DNA of 64,000 nt from Pyrenophora tritici-repentis (taxonomy: Eukaryota; Ascomycota; Dothideomycetes; Pleosporales; Pleosporaceae). Location: assembly GCF_003171515.1 (NCBI RefSeq), contig NC_089390.1, forward strand, positions 434,001 to 498,000, in the 5' to 3' direction. The notes under the pieces are model-generated. The model was not told the origin of the DNA. It saw only the letters and a program-made list of their open reading frames with translations, and ran no database searches. Made by a program: the position numbers and the translations under genes. This document shows positions 10,480 through 21,357 of this stretch, piece by piece. How positions within the stretch are numbered: position 1 is the first letter of the stretch; each line of letters begins with the position of its first letter.

Positions 10480-12578
10480 ACGTGTCTGTGCGCGTGATGC
10501 CCATAATCGCGTGCCGCACACCCCACCAATATCGCGACGACGGCAAAGTTGAGGCTGCGCAGCCACGTACAATAACTATTATCGCGAGATTTTCCGGTGT
10601 ATTGATCTATAGACGTAGCTCTACAACTTTGTCTATCTATATTTTGCCGGAGTATTGACGGCCCGGCCGCGTCGGGTGGTTGTTGGTGGGGGAGCCGGTG
10701 CAGCCACCTCAGCCAGAGTACCACCGCCAGCACCACCCACGCGTCGTTTTTTTGGCTGTTGCTTTGCAGCGGGCTTTGAAGCCTTACGCTTGCCCGACTA
10801 GGGTTGTTGTATAGCCTTTGCAGCGTCGCGATCGCGTCGTTTGGCGTCAAGTTCGGCAGCCTTTACAGCCTTGGCTTCATCCCGCACCTTCTTTGCCTCC
10901 TCACGCGCCGCCCGCGCTGCCTCTTTGATCTTAAGTTGATAGATCCTGTTGTTCTCCTTTGCCTCTTTCAACTCTATCTTATCAAGTAGCTCTTTCTCCT
11001 TCTCCTTCTCCTTCACTAGCTGCCTGAAGCGGGCCTCTCGAAGCTTGCACGGCGACCACTAAACTGCCCCTGAATAGAACGCTTTTCGCTGCTGTAGATC
11101 TAGGGGAGGTTCGTGCCGATTGCGGGGCTTCTGGTGAACGTGTAGCGCCGCGCGCAGTGCGTCCTTCTCGTACTCGGCGATCTCTTTGGCAGCCTGGAGG
11201 CGGAGGAGTATTTCTGAGAGGTTGTTGGCCGCAATAGAGCTCGGATCGTAGGCCTGATTAATGAGGTTCGTGATAGTAGCTCTACTCACGTTCACTAGTG
11301 GCGGCGGTGCTGTTAGTGTTGACTTTCGGAACTTTTTAAGTACTACTTCGGGATCTATAGGAGCTATCCCAGTGGCTTTAAATGCCTTCAACGCGTGCTT
11401 CTTAATAAAAGAGGAGTCCTAGGCAGGCTTAAAAAGACGGTAGAAGTCATCCTTCCTCACAGCTAAGAGACCGTGGCTCGCCTGGAGGTAGTGCTGCAAG
11501 CTGAGTGAGTACGCGGCTGCTAGAGGTTTGAACATTACCACATCGAGTGGCTGCAGCGTATGGGTACTATGGGGGGTAGTACGAGTAACATAATATTGTG
11601 GGCGATCGCGTAGTCAATAAACTCCATAGTAACGTGACTCCCATAGCCGTCAAGGATGAGTAAGCGTGTGTGATTGCCGGCCTTCTCCTTCGTATGGCGA
11701 TCAAACACCTGTTCGAGCCATGCCAGGCCTACCTAATCATTGGTCCACCCTGAGGGACTTGAGGTAACGTAGACTAGATCGTCAATTGCGATATCATCAA
11801 CCTATCTGGCGTACATGTTGCCCGAAGTAGCTTCGTATATAATCGCGGGCGGTAACGTACTCCTATTAGCACATATAGCAGCGATAACAGTGATCCAATC
11901 TCTGTTGCCGTCCTGTATCACTTTCTTAAAGCCCCAGTCTCATATTTCTGCTTACTAAACACTCTCTTACTCCTCCCCGTTACTCTAATAAGGAATCCCT
12001 TCTTATCTATATTATATACATCCTGCGCCCGAATATAGTGCTGAGCCATTTTAGTAGATAGTAGATCAAAGTACGACTCGTACTTGTATACAGAATCAGC
12101 CTGGTGGCGATTGCGGTCCAAACCAGTTGACCAACGTGATATAATCGCGTCGGGATGACGGTGAAAGAAGCGCGTCACCTAGCTTTAGGAGGCAGCCCTT
12201 CCGGCTATAGCACTAGCAAAGTTCTAGATTATAGTCCTCGTCGGTGGTAAGCCAGCCTTAGTAAGCTCATTAATGTGCTCTAGAAGCTGTAGCTCCTAGT
12301 GTAGGTAAAGGAGTTGCTGATTACGTGATTTGGCTTCATTTGAGCCCCGGATCTGTTGATGGCGTCGCGACAACGTAGAGCGATCAACACCAAAGCGGCG
12401 CGCAACCTCAGAGTATGTAAATTTATCTCCGGGATCACGCGATTCAATAGCTTCAATCGCAGCGTTGATACAACTCATAGTTGTGGAGTTATGGGTGGTT
12501 GAAGTGGTAAGGGTGGATTGGTGTTGATGTTGCGGGGTGTGCGGCACGCGATTATGGGCATCACGCGCACAGACACGT
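10480..12578 (-). mobile_element. Fot1/pogo DNA transposon C1, RIP-damaged
   Basis: The 45-bp inverted repeats (10480-10524 and 12534-12578) begin ACGTGTCTGTGCGCGTGATG. TA lies at 10478-10479 and 12579-12580. It is a near copy of C2 (21457-23556) in the same orientation. Read by eye, most differences are CpA or TpG in C2 and TpA in C1. It is the third member of a transposon stack with no host DNA between members. Confidence 0.92.
10633..12478 (-). pseudogene. transposase of element C1, RIP stops and frameshift
   Basis: Copy of the C2 transposase gene, still beginning with ATG at 12478. TAG stops replace CAG or TGG codons at many places, for example near 12299, 12182 and 11050. It has the same frameshift as C2 in a run of six G (11571-11576, plus strand) and an extra 1-bp deletion near 11933. 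Recognisable segments include DVYNIDKKGFLI, where the usual DE of the first catalytic motif has also changed. It is non-functional. Confidence 0.9.
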
Positions 12579-12644
12579 TAAAACATGTTAAGAGAAAGTG
12601 TAATTGGGGTTAATTGATCCTCGCCTTCATCGCGACCACTGCCA

Positions 12645-13319
12645 CTAGTCCCGCACGGACTTGATACGGCACGTGATGTCCCTTAGTGTGTTCCCGCACC
12701 ACATGTAAACCCCACCTAGTCCATTCATCGACATGCCAAGAGCATGATAAGAGATTCTGTTGTTTCCGTCAGCAAAGCCGTTGAGTCTTAGAAATACGGT
12801 AGCTTTTGGGAAGTCCAGACAGAACTGGGTTAGGTTCTGGAACAGTGCTATATCCCGTGGGTAGAAGACAGGAAGCGGTAAATCGTCCGGAATCGACATT
12901 CTACTCGCATCTCCAAGGGACCCCATCTCGGGGGATTTTGACCGTAGATAGATGGTGCCGATGCGACGTTTATTTCTCTCACTGCATTGTTTGAAGAATG
13001 CATTGAACTGTACCAAGGTGGATGGCTGCTCTTCGGTATGGCGCTGGAAGGTAAGGTCGTTGGAAAAGAGGGCCCGTCTTTTTGTGTCCATGTGAAAGGT
13101 TCGGCATACGTACTTGAGCTGGTTGGCATCTTTTGGAAGGTGGAAAGCGTACGGAACTATCGGAGTCAGTCGAAATCTTTGGTCTTTGTTTTTGTATCTG
13201 TAAGTAACGCCGCATGCCTGAGACTGTAATGCATAGTCTAGTATCATAGTTCGCAGCTCGGCTGGCAGATCAGTTACCACGAAATTTTCCTGATAGGGGG
13301 TTACCTTCTGAGTGGCCAT
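12645..13319 (-). CDS. F-box-like hypothetical protein
   Basis: A single-exon gene of 224 codons with ATG at 13317-13319. The N-terminus has VVTDLPAELRTMILDYALQ (about residues 13-31), which resembles the short F-box/2EXR-type motif found in many small pleosporalean proteins of unknown role. No other domain, signal peptide or membrane segment is evident. Such proteins often act as substrate adaptors of SCF ubiquitin ligases, but that is only family knowledge. It lies 67 bp from the end of element C1, so its 3' region may have been altered by the insertion. It is the only likely host gene in the first 37 kb. Confidence 0.6.
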   Translation of the reverse strand: MATQKVTPYQENFVVTDLPAELRTMILDYALQSQACGVTYRYKNKDQRFRLTPIVPYAFHLPKDANQLKYVCRTFHMDTKRRALFSNDLTFQRHTEEQPSTLVQFNAFFKQCSERNKRRIGTIYLRSKSPEMGSLGDASRMSIPDDLPLPVFYPRDIALFQNLTQFCLDFPKATVFLRLNGFADGNNRISYHALGMSMNGLGGVYMWCGNTLRDITCRIKSVRD

Positions 13320-15659
13320 TGTGTGTTTCTTGGGGGAGTTCAAAGGGAACTTGCATAGATGTGGAGCTGGAGTAAATTGAAGTTTAGGATGGAAAGTGAC
13401 GAGACGAGATATTTTTCCAATGCGATCTTGGCGTACCCGACTACAGGAGTACCGACGTCTGCCTGGTCTCTCGCACTTCCATGTCGCCCTTCTTGACTAA
13501 CTAGAAGGACCACGCCCAGGTCCGAGATATGTCTTGATTCCATGGTACGACCAACCAGAATGGGACCCGTTTTGTGGTCAGTTCAGGCTGCAATAGACGC
13601 AGTACAAGCAGTACGGCGAGACAAGCCTCCATCAAACAATTCACCGCAACTTGCACATGCTTTTCCCATACCAATCTCTCTCAAAACAATTCTCCACTTG
13701 ATTTGTCTTAGGAGCACGCACGCCGACGGCACTCTATCCACGGCCACTTAAACCTCTCAACGCTAACCCTTCTCAAGTGAAACCAGAAACCTCGCGGTCG
13801 AAGAGTCACATCCACCTAGGCACCCAGCCTACAGCGTTGCACGTGACAGACAGCAAACATGGGACTAATGCAGCGCCGTTACCGGCCAGATTAAGCTAGT
13901 GTACCCGGCGTGGAGAGCAACACTCGATGCGAACTTTGGAAGGGTCTAGGTACAACCGATACTACCCGTACCACGACCTTGTACCCTACGTAACCCGCTA
14001 ACCCACCTTCCAAACCCATACCTGATCTAACCAGAGTCAAGTTTGTGACCATGCATCTGTCCCAACAAACCATGCAGTCCGGGTTGAGTTTTCACGTCTT
14101 TAACAGCGAGCGGGGCTTGCCCGCTCGTACCCCTCCATGCCCCTCCATCTAGCTCCTCATGTCAGCTCCTCGGAGTAACTCTCAGCGTCTGCACAGCGAC
14201 ACCCCGCCAATATAATATTGCGCTCTCGGGCTCGGAAGGCTAAAGGCCCCGATGTCGGAGGCTGGAGAAATAGTAGGAGAGAAAATGCTAGTTAGGGCTT
14301 ATGCTCACATTCGGCGATATGTTTTGAGTATGAGGTGTGTGTCGGTGTCCGATGGGCGGTGGATGCTGAGTAGAGGTGGTGTGGCAGGCGAATCAAAGCG
14401 CAGGGTAGAGATTGTGGCGCTCGGTAAAGATGGCGCATCGGCATCGGCGTCGGTGTTAATGGTTGAGGGATTCGGGCACATATGGGTTGGCTTTTTGGGT
14501 TGGGCAGGTTGGACGATGGAATTTTGAGAGATGAGGAAGAAGAGAGGGAGGGGAACAGCATCCACAGCTCCTCAGTGGATTTTGGGAAAGATACATGTAC
14601 TTGAGGATTACCTCTTTCAGTCAATAGCTTCTGGGAATAGAGGGGAACTACATGGACTTTCTCTCGCTGGTCTGAGGAGGAGAAAAAGCTTGGAATGATA
14701 GGCCATGTCTTTCAGTTTAGAGTTTCTAGTAAGCAGAAGAGAACAACATGAGTCCTTATTGAAGCTTTTTTCAAGAAAAAGAGGCATGGACACACCCGTG
14801 CAGTGTTTTTAGTGCAGGGTCTCTGGTAATGATGCATAGGAAGTCTAATGCGCAGTATGAGTTCCACGCAGTATGAGTTCCACGCAGTATGAGTTCCTAC
14901 AATTTTGAATCCTTCCAGACAGTTTCCCATATCTCTTTTCCGTTCTGATTTTGAGTATCGTGATAAAAGTGAGGAATAAGGGGAATAAAGAGATCAGTAA
15001 CCACAGAGCTCCTTTTATACTCTCCCAGCCCCTCCCAATGCGTCCGAGTACATCCACGCAGAGCCAAGAACCACAAACCAGGACATAGAGTTCTTCATCT
15101 TCAATTTCAAGAACATGGGACCTTAGTGCAACATGTGACATGTTTTCCCATGTTTTGGTACACCAGCAAGCAACTCACACAGACTATACTTTTAGCTCTT
15201 CTAGCCAGAGAAAGCGGCATACCAAGCAGTTCTTTAGATTTTTTCGCATGGGAAGTTGGGCTTAATATTTTGCCGAAGAGAGCGTCATAACACGATGATC
15301 TGTTTTTTTTTTGGAGAAATATAGTACGGTTTTCTCAACAACGACACCGCCATCAGACGGCCTCAGGTAATTTTTGTCACACATTAAAAGTCCGGTTGTA
15401 AATTTCTAGCAGGACAGAGAACACAGCACCATGTACCCAGAGTTCATAGTTTTTGGAAATACAGAAAACCCCGGTATCTCGGAAGAATATGTAGCTTTTC
15501 TCTGACATTTTGAAACCCAGAAGCAAATTTTAGGAGTTTCGAAGTTTGAGCGGAACATGATAAAGGTGGGAGTGGTTTTTAGGCGATCCAGAGGAAATGA
15601 CCCATCGAAATCTGGGTCTATTATTTTGGAAATATCGAGTAGAAGAATAAGTGGTAATA
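13320..15659. other. 2.3-kb stretch without a recognised gene
   Basis: Only short ORFs without recognisable domains are present. The stretch has a GC-rich hairpin near 14104-14125 (arms GAGCGGG/CCCGCTC) and, from about 14.7 kb, purine-rich sequence grading into the satellite that follows. Confidence 0.55.
14851..14901 (+). repeat. 17-bp tandem repeat, three copies
   Basis: CGCAGTATGAGTTCCAC is repeated three times head to tail, the last copy ending CTAC instead of CCAC. Confidence 0.85.
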
Positions 15660-18058
15660 TGGAAGGGGAGTGCTGCAAGGACAGAAGCTTTATATGTGCG
15701 GCCAGGTCCAAGCTTCCGTTCTCAGTCGGACATAATTTCGCGAACGTGGTGTTTAAAGAAAGGCAGAAAGAGAAGCCATCAGCTCTGTCGAAATTAGTTT
15801 TAGAAATAAAATATAAGGATCGGTGTAGTAAGGAGAGAGGAAGAGGGCTGCGACGACGGCGATTTTATATGCCATAACATGTCTAAGCTCTCGCTCTCAG
15901 CTGGAAAAAGGACTCTGCCGGTGGATTTTGCGAAGACAGAGGGAGGAAACCATCCACTTTTTGGGAACTAATTTTAGATATAGAAATTGATGTCGTAGGG
16001 AAGGAAGGAGAGGGCTGCGGTAACGGAGATTTAAGCGACTGTCACGAAGGGGAGAAAGAAGAAAGAACCCACAACAGTTTTAGACGCGAAATGTAGTCCT
16101 GAAATCGTCTCGCAGCTTAGCATAACATTGATTGCTAAACCTTTTAGGAGAACCAGAGGAAAAACACCATGGTGGTCTCTTTTGCATGTTCTTTTTTAAA
16201 AATACAAGAAAGCAGTTTTTGTAGGGAGAAAGAAGGACATCTCCGCACCGCCCTAGATTTTATACACGCATTCGTGTCCAAAGCCAGACATACAAGCTTG
16301 TTTTCGATTTTTTTTGGAAAGCCCCAGGGAATGCACATTCTCCGTGTCCGACACTTTTTTAAAAAAGATACAAAAAGAATCAATGTTGTAAGGAAGAAGA
16401 AAGATACCTCCACAGCAGCAGAGGTTTTATACGCGAGCCCACGTATCCCAGGATTCCCGGAAAGCCAGAGGAGACATGAGCAGGTCATGTTCGTATTTTG
16501 ATTTGAGAGATATACGAAAGAATTCATGTGGTAAGGAAGAAGAAGAAGAAGAAGAAGAAGAAGAAGAAGAAGAAGAAGAAGAAGAAGAAGAAGAAGAAGA
16601 AGAAGAAGAAGAAGAAGAAGAAGAAGAAGAAGAAGAAGGAAAGCTCCACGGCAGCCTGGATTTTATACACGAAACCACGTCTGAGCGTTCACTCAGACAC
16701 CCAGGCATATACCGAGTGTAGTTTTTTTTTAGAAGAAACAGAACAAAGGACATAGAGTCGTCCGCTGTGCATTTAGTTTAGAGAATAAAAATCATGGGGT
16801 TTAATAATCAAGAAGATAAAGAAGAGGAACAAGGACACCTCCACAACGACCCAGATTTCATACGCGATTTCACGCACAAGCGTCTTGTCCGTCCACCAGA
16901 CATATCTCGAACGTATCTGCTCTTAGAAGAAACAGGGCGCAGGACATCTGCAGCAACCATATCTGGTTTTGATTAGAGGATTTCAAACGTAATTTTTTGT
17001 TATAAAGAAGAAGAAGACACCTAAGTCTTAGATTTTATACACACTCCCGTGCCGAGGCTTCTCCTCGACCACACATCAACTGTACATTGTAAGGTTCTAA
17101 GAACAACCACAGAGACCACACCATCGTCGTAGTCGTCGGCTGCTTTTAATTTTAGAAAGTACAACACAGAAACCGTTGTTATAAGAAGGAACAAAGTGCT
17201 CACCGTGTAGAATTTATACACATCCAGTCCAGCTTCTCCAGAGCCACACATGTGCTGTTGTTGTAAGATTTTAAGAACAAACACAGAGAACACACCATTA
17301 CCGAATTCGTTCATGTGTTTTAATTTCAAAAGTACAACCTAGAAACTGTTGTAACAAAGGAGGAACAACACGTCCACCGCGTACATTTTAACGAGCCCAG
17401 CCAGCCCCACCCACCAGACATGGGGGCCTTACGTGTTGACTTTTTGGAAAGATAGAGCACATGACATAAGTGCGTTTGGTTTTTTTCTTTCCACCGCCGT
17501 AGATTTTGTATCCCATCCACACTGGCAGACATGCAAACATAAGGCGCAATTTTTGGGAAAGACAGAGCACATGTCGTATGTGCACGTTGATTTTTTCCCC
17601 AGCAAAACAGGGAACAGCCTCCTCTTCTCTGAAGACATTTACTCGATCGACATATTTTATTCCTTTTTTTATTTCAGAAAACTCCGTGGACATGTAGGTA
17701 GTATTTCAGACTTTTAGGAAGGACAGAGCACATGAGTGAGTTTGGTTGGTGTTTTTAGTAAAAGCGGGAAACGACCCCCCCTCTCCGAAGCCATCATATC
17801 TGACCATTTGATTTTTTAGAAGACTACGTGGTATGTAGGGAAGGGCGGAGCGCATGATTTGAGTACGTTTGGTTTTGTTGGTAGGGCTGTAGCACTAGTG
17901 CTGAAAGGGAATAACGATAACTAGGAATGCATTCTGTTCGGTGATGGTTCTGATTGATTGTCTTGCGAAGGGGAACTATGGAAGAGCTAGATATAGGAGG
18001 TCTGGTCTGAGCGCTGCTCGGACGCCGCGATCAGTGCGCCTGCTCGCGTGGCCGAGAT
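15660..18058 (+). repeat. degenerate satellite, period about 177 bp
   Basis: A diverged tandem repeat. Each unit has a purine-rich box (for example GAGAAAGAAGGACATCTCC), then GATTTTATACACG, then a Cys/Pro-codon-like CCACG..CCAGACAT stretch. The GATTTTATA-like box starts near 15683, 15861, 16027, 16256, 16423, 16659, 16854, 17031, 17210 and 17384. Most spacings are 166-179 bp; the longer one at 16423-16659 contains the GAA expansion. The edges blur into unmatched sequence. No protein is predicted; the ORFs present are poor and repeat-derived. Confidence 0.7.
16536..16639 (+). repeat. GAA microsatellite, about 34 copies
   Basis: Almost pure (GAA)n of about 104 bp. It lies where the neighbouring satellite units have only a few GAA triplets (GTAAGGAAGAAGAAAGA), so it is a local expansion within one unit. 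It opens long false ORFs of poly-Lys, poly-Glu or poly-Ser. Confidence 0.97.
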
Positions 18059-18060
18059 TA

Positions 18061-18157
18061 TTGTGGTTTTCGAAATACCTTGAGCCGCCTGGATCTGGTT
18101 AGCTTGGTGCCCAAGAACATCAACTCCCATAGTAATTTGTTAGTAAATTAATGCAGC
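18061..18157 (+). repeat. left terminal inverted repeat of the two-gene element
   Basis: It pairs with 21358-21454. Shared landmarks are CGAAATACCTTGAGCC and GTAATTTGTTAGTAAAT. Confidence 0.85.
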
Positions 18158-18270
18158 AGCCGTTTCCCACCTCCAGAAGCCCATGAAGCTAGTCCTGTAC
18201 TCTAAATCGTTCGTGTATAGCGTTTTGTTTGTGTGGAGCTTGTTGCGAGCTCAATCTAGCTGCTGTTGGG

Positions 18271-19944
18271 ATGCCGCCCAAGCGCCAGCGTAAGCCGAAG
18301 CAGCCATTCGATCAAGGCGTTAACCCGTCCTCCCAGAAGCGTAGAGCGCCAGCAACTAGACAAAATCCTACCCATTTAACGCCTAAACGTGTCCGCCGTG
18401 AGGCGCTGCCGTCGCCTCCAGCGACTGCCCCGCCGCGCCGTCAAAGCCCGTTGTCCGAGCCTGAGCTGCAAGCCACCCAAACAGCTGCCTCCGCGCAAGC
18501 TGAAGATATCGTTGGCGAGGATGAGGATACTTTCGAGGATGGAGATGGCGATCCGCTGCCTGAGGATGAGGATGAGATCGCTGCTAAGGGCGCTGCCGGT
18601 AGTGTTGAGGATGAGGGAGAGCCAGCGTACCGACGTCAAGAAGGCACTCCATGGCTGCCTCGCTCATCGCAAGCGCTAGAGGATGAGGTTAATCCTGTAC
18701 TGCGCGTTAGGTGGAGGGCTTGCCTTGGTGGTGATATGGAGAAACACTTTATTCCTGAAGCTGCCGATAGCGAGCACGGCGTACGGCTGTACTCGCTGCA
18801 TTTCGACGACCTATGGCAGTGGGTAGATGACGTTGTTGCAGAATTACGGCCAAAAAGAGCGAAGATCTCATCTGTTTGCACTGTTGTTTACCCAGCTAAG
18901 CAGGCCAAACGCGAGCGCGCGATAAAGCGATTGCGGCGAGGTGTTGATGCAACGTGGAATAGCTTTCAGCGCCTTGTTGTAGAGGTTGATAACTATGTCA
19001 GCGAGCCAGTAAACGTCGATTTCGAGCTCATCTTGGCTGAAATTCCAGGGGAGCAGCAGCCGTTGCCAACGGTTGTCGACGGTCCTCGTCGACGCACCGC
19101 AACGGTGATTCAAGAGGAGGGGCTTGCTGGTGTAATAGCAGCTGAACAAGCAGGTAGCGGGCATGCTATTGCTATCCGGGATAGATGGCGCTGTACAGAT
19201 ACCCATTGCGAGAACTATCCTTATTGCTGCTGGATGGCGCCAACAGCGAGGCAGCCAGCGCGCTTCGAAGATCACCTCTTTGTCAACGGCAACATTATCT
19301 CCATGTGGGCAAGAGCAATTACAGCGAGAAGGGCAACGTACGATGAGCCATCTGATGATGTACGGCTTGCAATTTTGAGAGCAAAGGACCTGCGGGTGCA
19401 TGAGAAAACGCGCAAGTTGCGGGCGGCTGGAGATGGCGACGATGATATCAAAAGCTTAACAAAACTGCTCATCGTTGGACAGCTTGAGCGGATGAACAGG
19501 CAACCTCAACAGGAGTCTAACTTGCAGGCAGCTGCACCAACGATAACAAGAGCTGAGGTATCTAGTGCATCTCAGTGGGCGCCTATCCGATATGATCATG
19601 AGCAGGAGATTAACGAGCATACTAGTAATTTCTTTAACTACCTTAAGTTAAAATTTCCTACAGTTGGAGAGGACATTAACGAGCTTTATAAGACTCTTGT
19701 TATTGACGGAGCTATGGATATCAACCTCTTGATGCAGCCATCTGGTGATATCTTGAAGTTGTGGACGCAGCATTTCAAGCAGCCTCCTGGCTGGTTTTTC
19801 ACGCTACAAAACACTGCAAAAGAATGGCAAGCTGGGTACCAGGGTCTCACAGATCGTAACTGGAGACGAGTCGAACGTTGTAAGAAAAGAGAAGAGATTG
19901 CGCGCAAGAAATTGGTGGTTGAACCGTCTAGCAGTGTTGTGTAG
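18271..19944 (+). CDS. transposon-borne protein of unknown function
   Basis: 557 codons from ATG 18271 (MPPKRQRKPKQPF). I do not recognise the family. The N-terminus (1-60) is strongly basic, with KRQRK and KRVRR stretches that could be nuclear localisation signals. Residues about 75-130 are very acidic (EDEDTFEDGDGD). The middle has a Cys cluster, RCTDTHCENYPYCCW (cysteines 308, 313, 319, 320), which may bind zinc. No membrane segment or catalytic motif is visible. It lies between the inverted repeats and faces the transposase gene, so it probably moves with the element; a DNA-binding accessory or a regulator is possible but unproven. The frame is free of stops over 1.67 kb, which argues for recent selection or recent arrival. 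Confidence 0.8.
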   Translation: MPPKRQRKPKQPFDQGVNPSSQKRRAPATRQNPTHLTPKRVRREALPSPPATAPPRRQSPLSEPELQATQTAASAQAEDIVGEDEDTFEDGDGDPLPEDEDEIAAKGAAGSVEDEGEPAYRRQEGTPWLPRSSQALEDEVNPVLRVRWRACLGGDMEKHFIPEAADSEHGVRLYSLHFDDLWQWVDDVVAELRPKRAKISSVCTVVYPAKQAKRERAIKRLRRGVDATWNSFQRLVVEVDNYVSEPVNVDFELILAEIPGEQQPLPTVVDGPRRRTATVIQEEGLAGVIAAEQAGSGHAIAIRDRWRCTDTHCENYPYCCWMAPTARQPARFEDHLFVNGNIISMWARAITARRATYDEPSDDVRLAILRAKDLRVHEKTRKLRAAGDGDDDIKSLTKLLIVGQLERMNRQPQQESNLQAAAPTITRAEVSSASQWAPIRYDHEQEINEHTSNFFNYLKLKFPTVGEDINELYKTLVIDGAMDINLLMQPSGDILKLWTQHFKQPPGWFFTLQNTAKEWQAGYQGLTDRNWRRVERCKKREEIARKKLVVEPSSSVV

Positions 19945-20274
19945 GATGATGGCGAGAATGCTTGAAGCTTAGTGGCCTGAGCGTTTTTGGTGACAGCGGC
20001 CCGTGCCCGCTATAAGTTAGTGTTGAGGTTTTTCAGGCGTTTCAAATGCGCTGCAACAATAGTCTATTTGGATAGCCCTATGTACAACACTACAACGTTA
20101 TGCGATTATAACAGGTTAACTTCCTAAGATAGTTCTATATGTATAGAAATAGCTCTTATTTTTTTAGAATTATTAAATCGCTTTTGTGGGTTGCGCATTA
20201 AGGTGTAATCGTTCGCATTTGTATGGTATCATCTACCTATAGAAACGTACTGTGGCATCCATTTAAAAGCACAA

Positions 20275-21249
20275 TTAATAGGGATAGCCACACCTATGGA
20301 ACCAGCTTCTGCAGTTAATATTACAGCACACCAGCTGCGCTGCATACTCAAGAAAGACCCCAAAGTCAATGAAGTTCTCCGCTTGCGCTGAATTCCTTTT
20401 CATCCACCCCTTGAGCTGCTTAAAGCTCTTCTCGATGGGGTTGAAATCTGGTGAGTATGGCGGCAGATACTCAAGGAGTACTCCAGCACTTTGGCAAAGC
20501 ACCCGTACACGCTCTGATCGATGGATGGAGGCGTTATCAAGCACGATTACTGAGGCTGGCCCTGGGTGAGGATTGCAGAACGGCAGCACTTGAAACTCTA
20601 AGAAGTCTTCTAGGATCTCAGATGTAATCGCGCCTTGAAAGATCTTATAGCTTATGTAGCCATCTATCGTCATGGCTGGCAGCAGCGACCACCGTTCTGA
20701 TCGCCTGAAGCTGTGTGATAGCTCCACCGGCTCCCCGATTGGAGACCAGCCATACTTGCGGTCGCCCGTACGCTCATTGCAGGCGCTCTCGTCCAACGCA
20801 ACGATCTGCTCCGCCTTATAGTGTTGCGCCATCCTGGCAAGATAGAGGCGGCGGAGTGGCTCACTCTGCTCCTTTGCCCGCTTTGTTGCAAGCTTGCGAG
20901 ACCATCTCATCTTCTCTAGCTCTCGGTAAACGCTCGCAAGGCTTATCCTAACGTCGTACTCGTCGTACAAGAAGTCCCTCATCTCATCCATGTATGCGCC
21001 CGGTGAGCCATTGAGGTATGCCTGAAGGCCTTCGCGCTGAGCTTGCCGGAGTATAGATGGCCGCCCAAGTCGAACGCAGCGCGGCGGATAAGGCACGCCC
21101 CAAAACTCTAAGCTCAACCTCAGCTTTGCTACTGTGTTACGGCTCGCACCTGTAGCTCTAGAGATGGCTCGATCACTTTCGCAGGCAGCAATTCGGTCGA
21201 GGATAGCCTGGAGAACAGCGGGCTGCAAGCGGTGGCCGGTGCCTGGCAT
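20275..21249 (-). CDS. Tc1/mariner-type transposase (DDE_3, DD34E)
   Basis: 324-aa transposase from ATG 21247-21249. The N-terminal third has a homeodomain-like helix-turn-helix (ACESDRAISRATGASRNTV) followed by a winged-helix region (about 85-115). The catalytic triad is visible as ALDESAC (D153), IVLDNASIHRS (D238) and PDFNPIEKSFKQL (E273), with 34 residues between the last two. The triad is complete and no stop or frameshift is seen, so the enzyme could be active. The open frame extends upstream only through non-ATG codons. It is the only transposase between the long inverted repeats of this element and should be the enzyme that moves it. Confidence 0.93.
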   Translation of the reverse strand: MPGTGHRLQPAVLQAILDRIAACESDRAISRATGASRNTVAKLRLSLEFWGVPYPPRCVRLGRPSILRQAQREGLQAYLNGSPGAYMDEMRDFLYDEYDVRISLASVYRELEKMRWSRKLATKRAKEQSEPLRRLYLARMAQHYKAEQIVALDESACNERTGDRKYGWSPIGEPVELSHSFRRSERWSLLPAMTIDGYISYKIFQGAITSEILEDFLEFQVLPFCNPHPGPASVIVLDNASIHRSERVRVLCQSAGVLLEYLPPYSPDFNPIEKSFKQLKGWMKRNSAQAENFIDFGVFLEYAAQLVCCNINCRSWFHRCGYPY

Positions 21250-21357
21250 CGCGATGAGATGGGCTCGAGAAAATTGCAACACCAAAAACGCGAGTCAGTA
21301 GAGGCGATCGCAGCAAACAATGAACTTCAAATACGTTGTGGGTGTTAGAAAGCGTGG

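Noticed and set aside
14104..14125. GC-rich hairpin as a transcription terminator
   Set aside because: Intrinsic hairpin terminators are a bacterial feature and no gene ends here.
16427..16755. poly-Ser, poly-Glu and poly-Lys ORFs
   Set aside because: Produced by the GAA microsatellite in different frames; flanks are satellite sequence.
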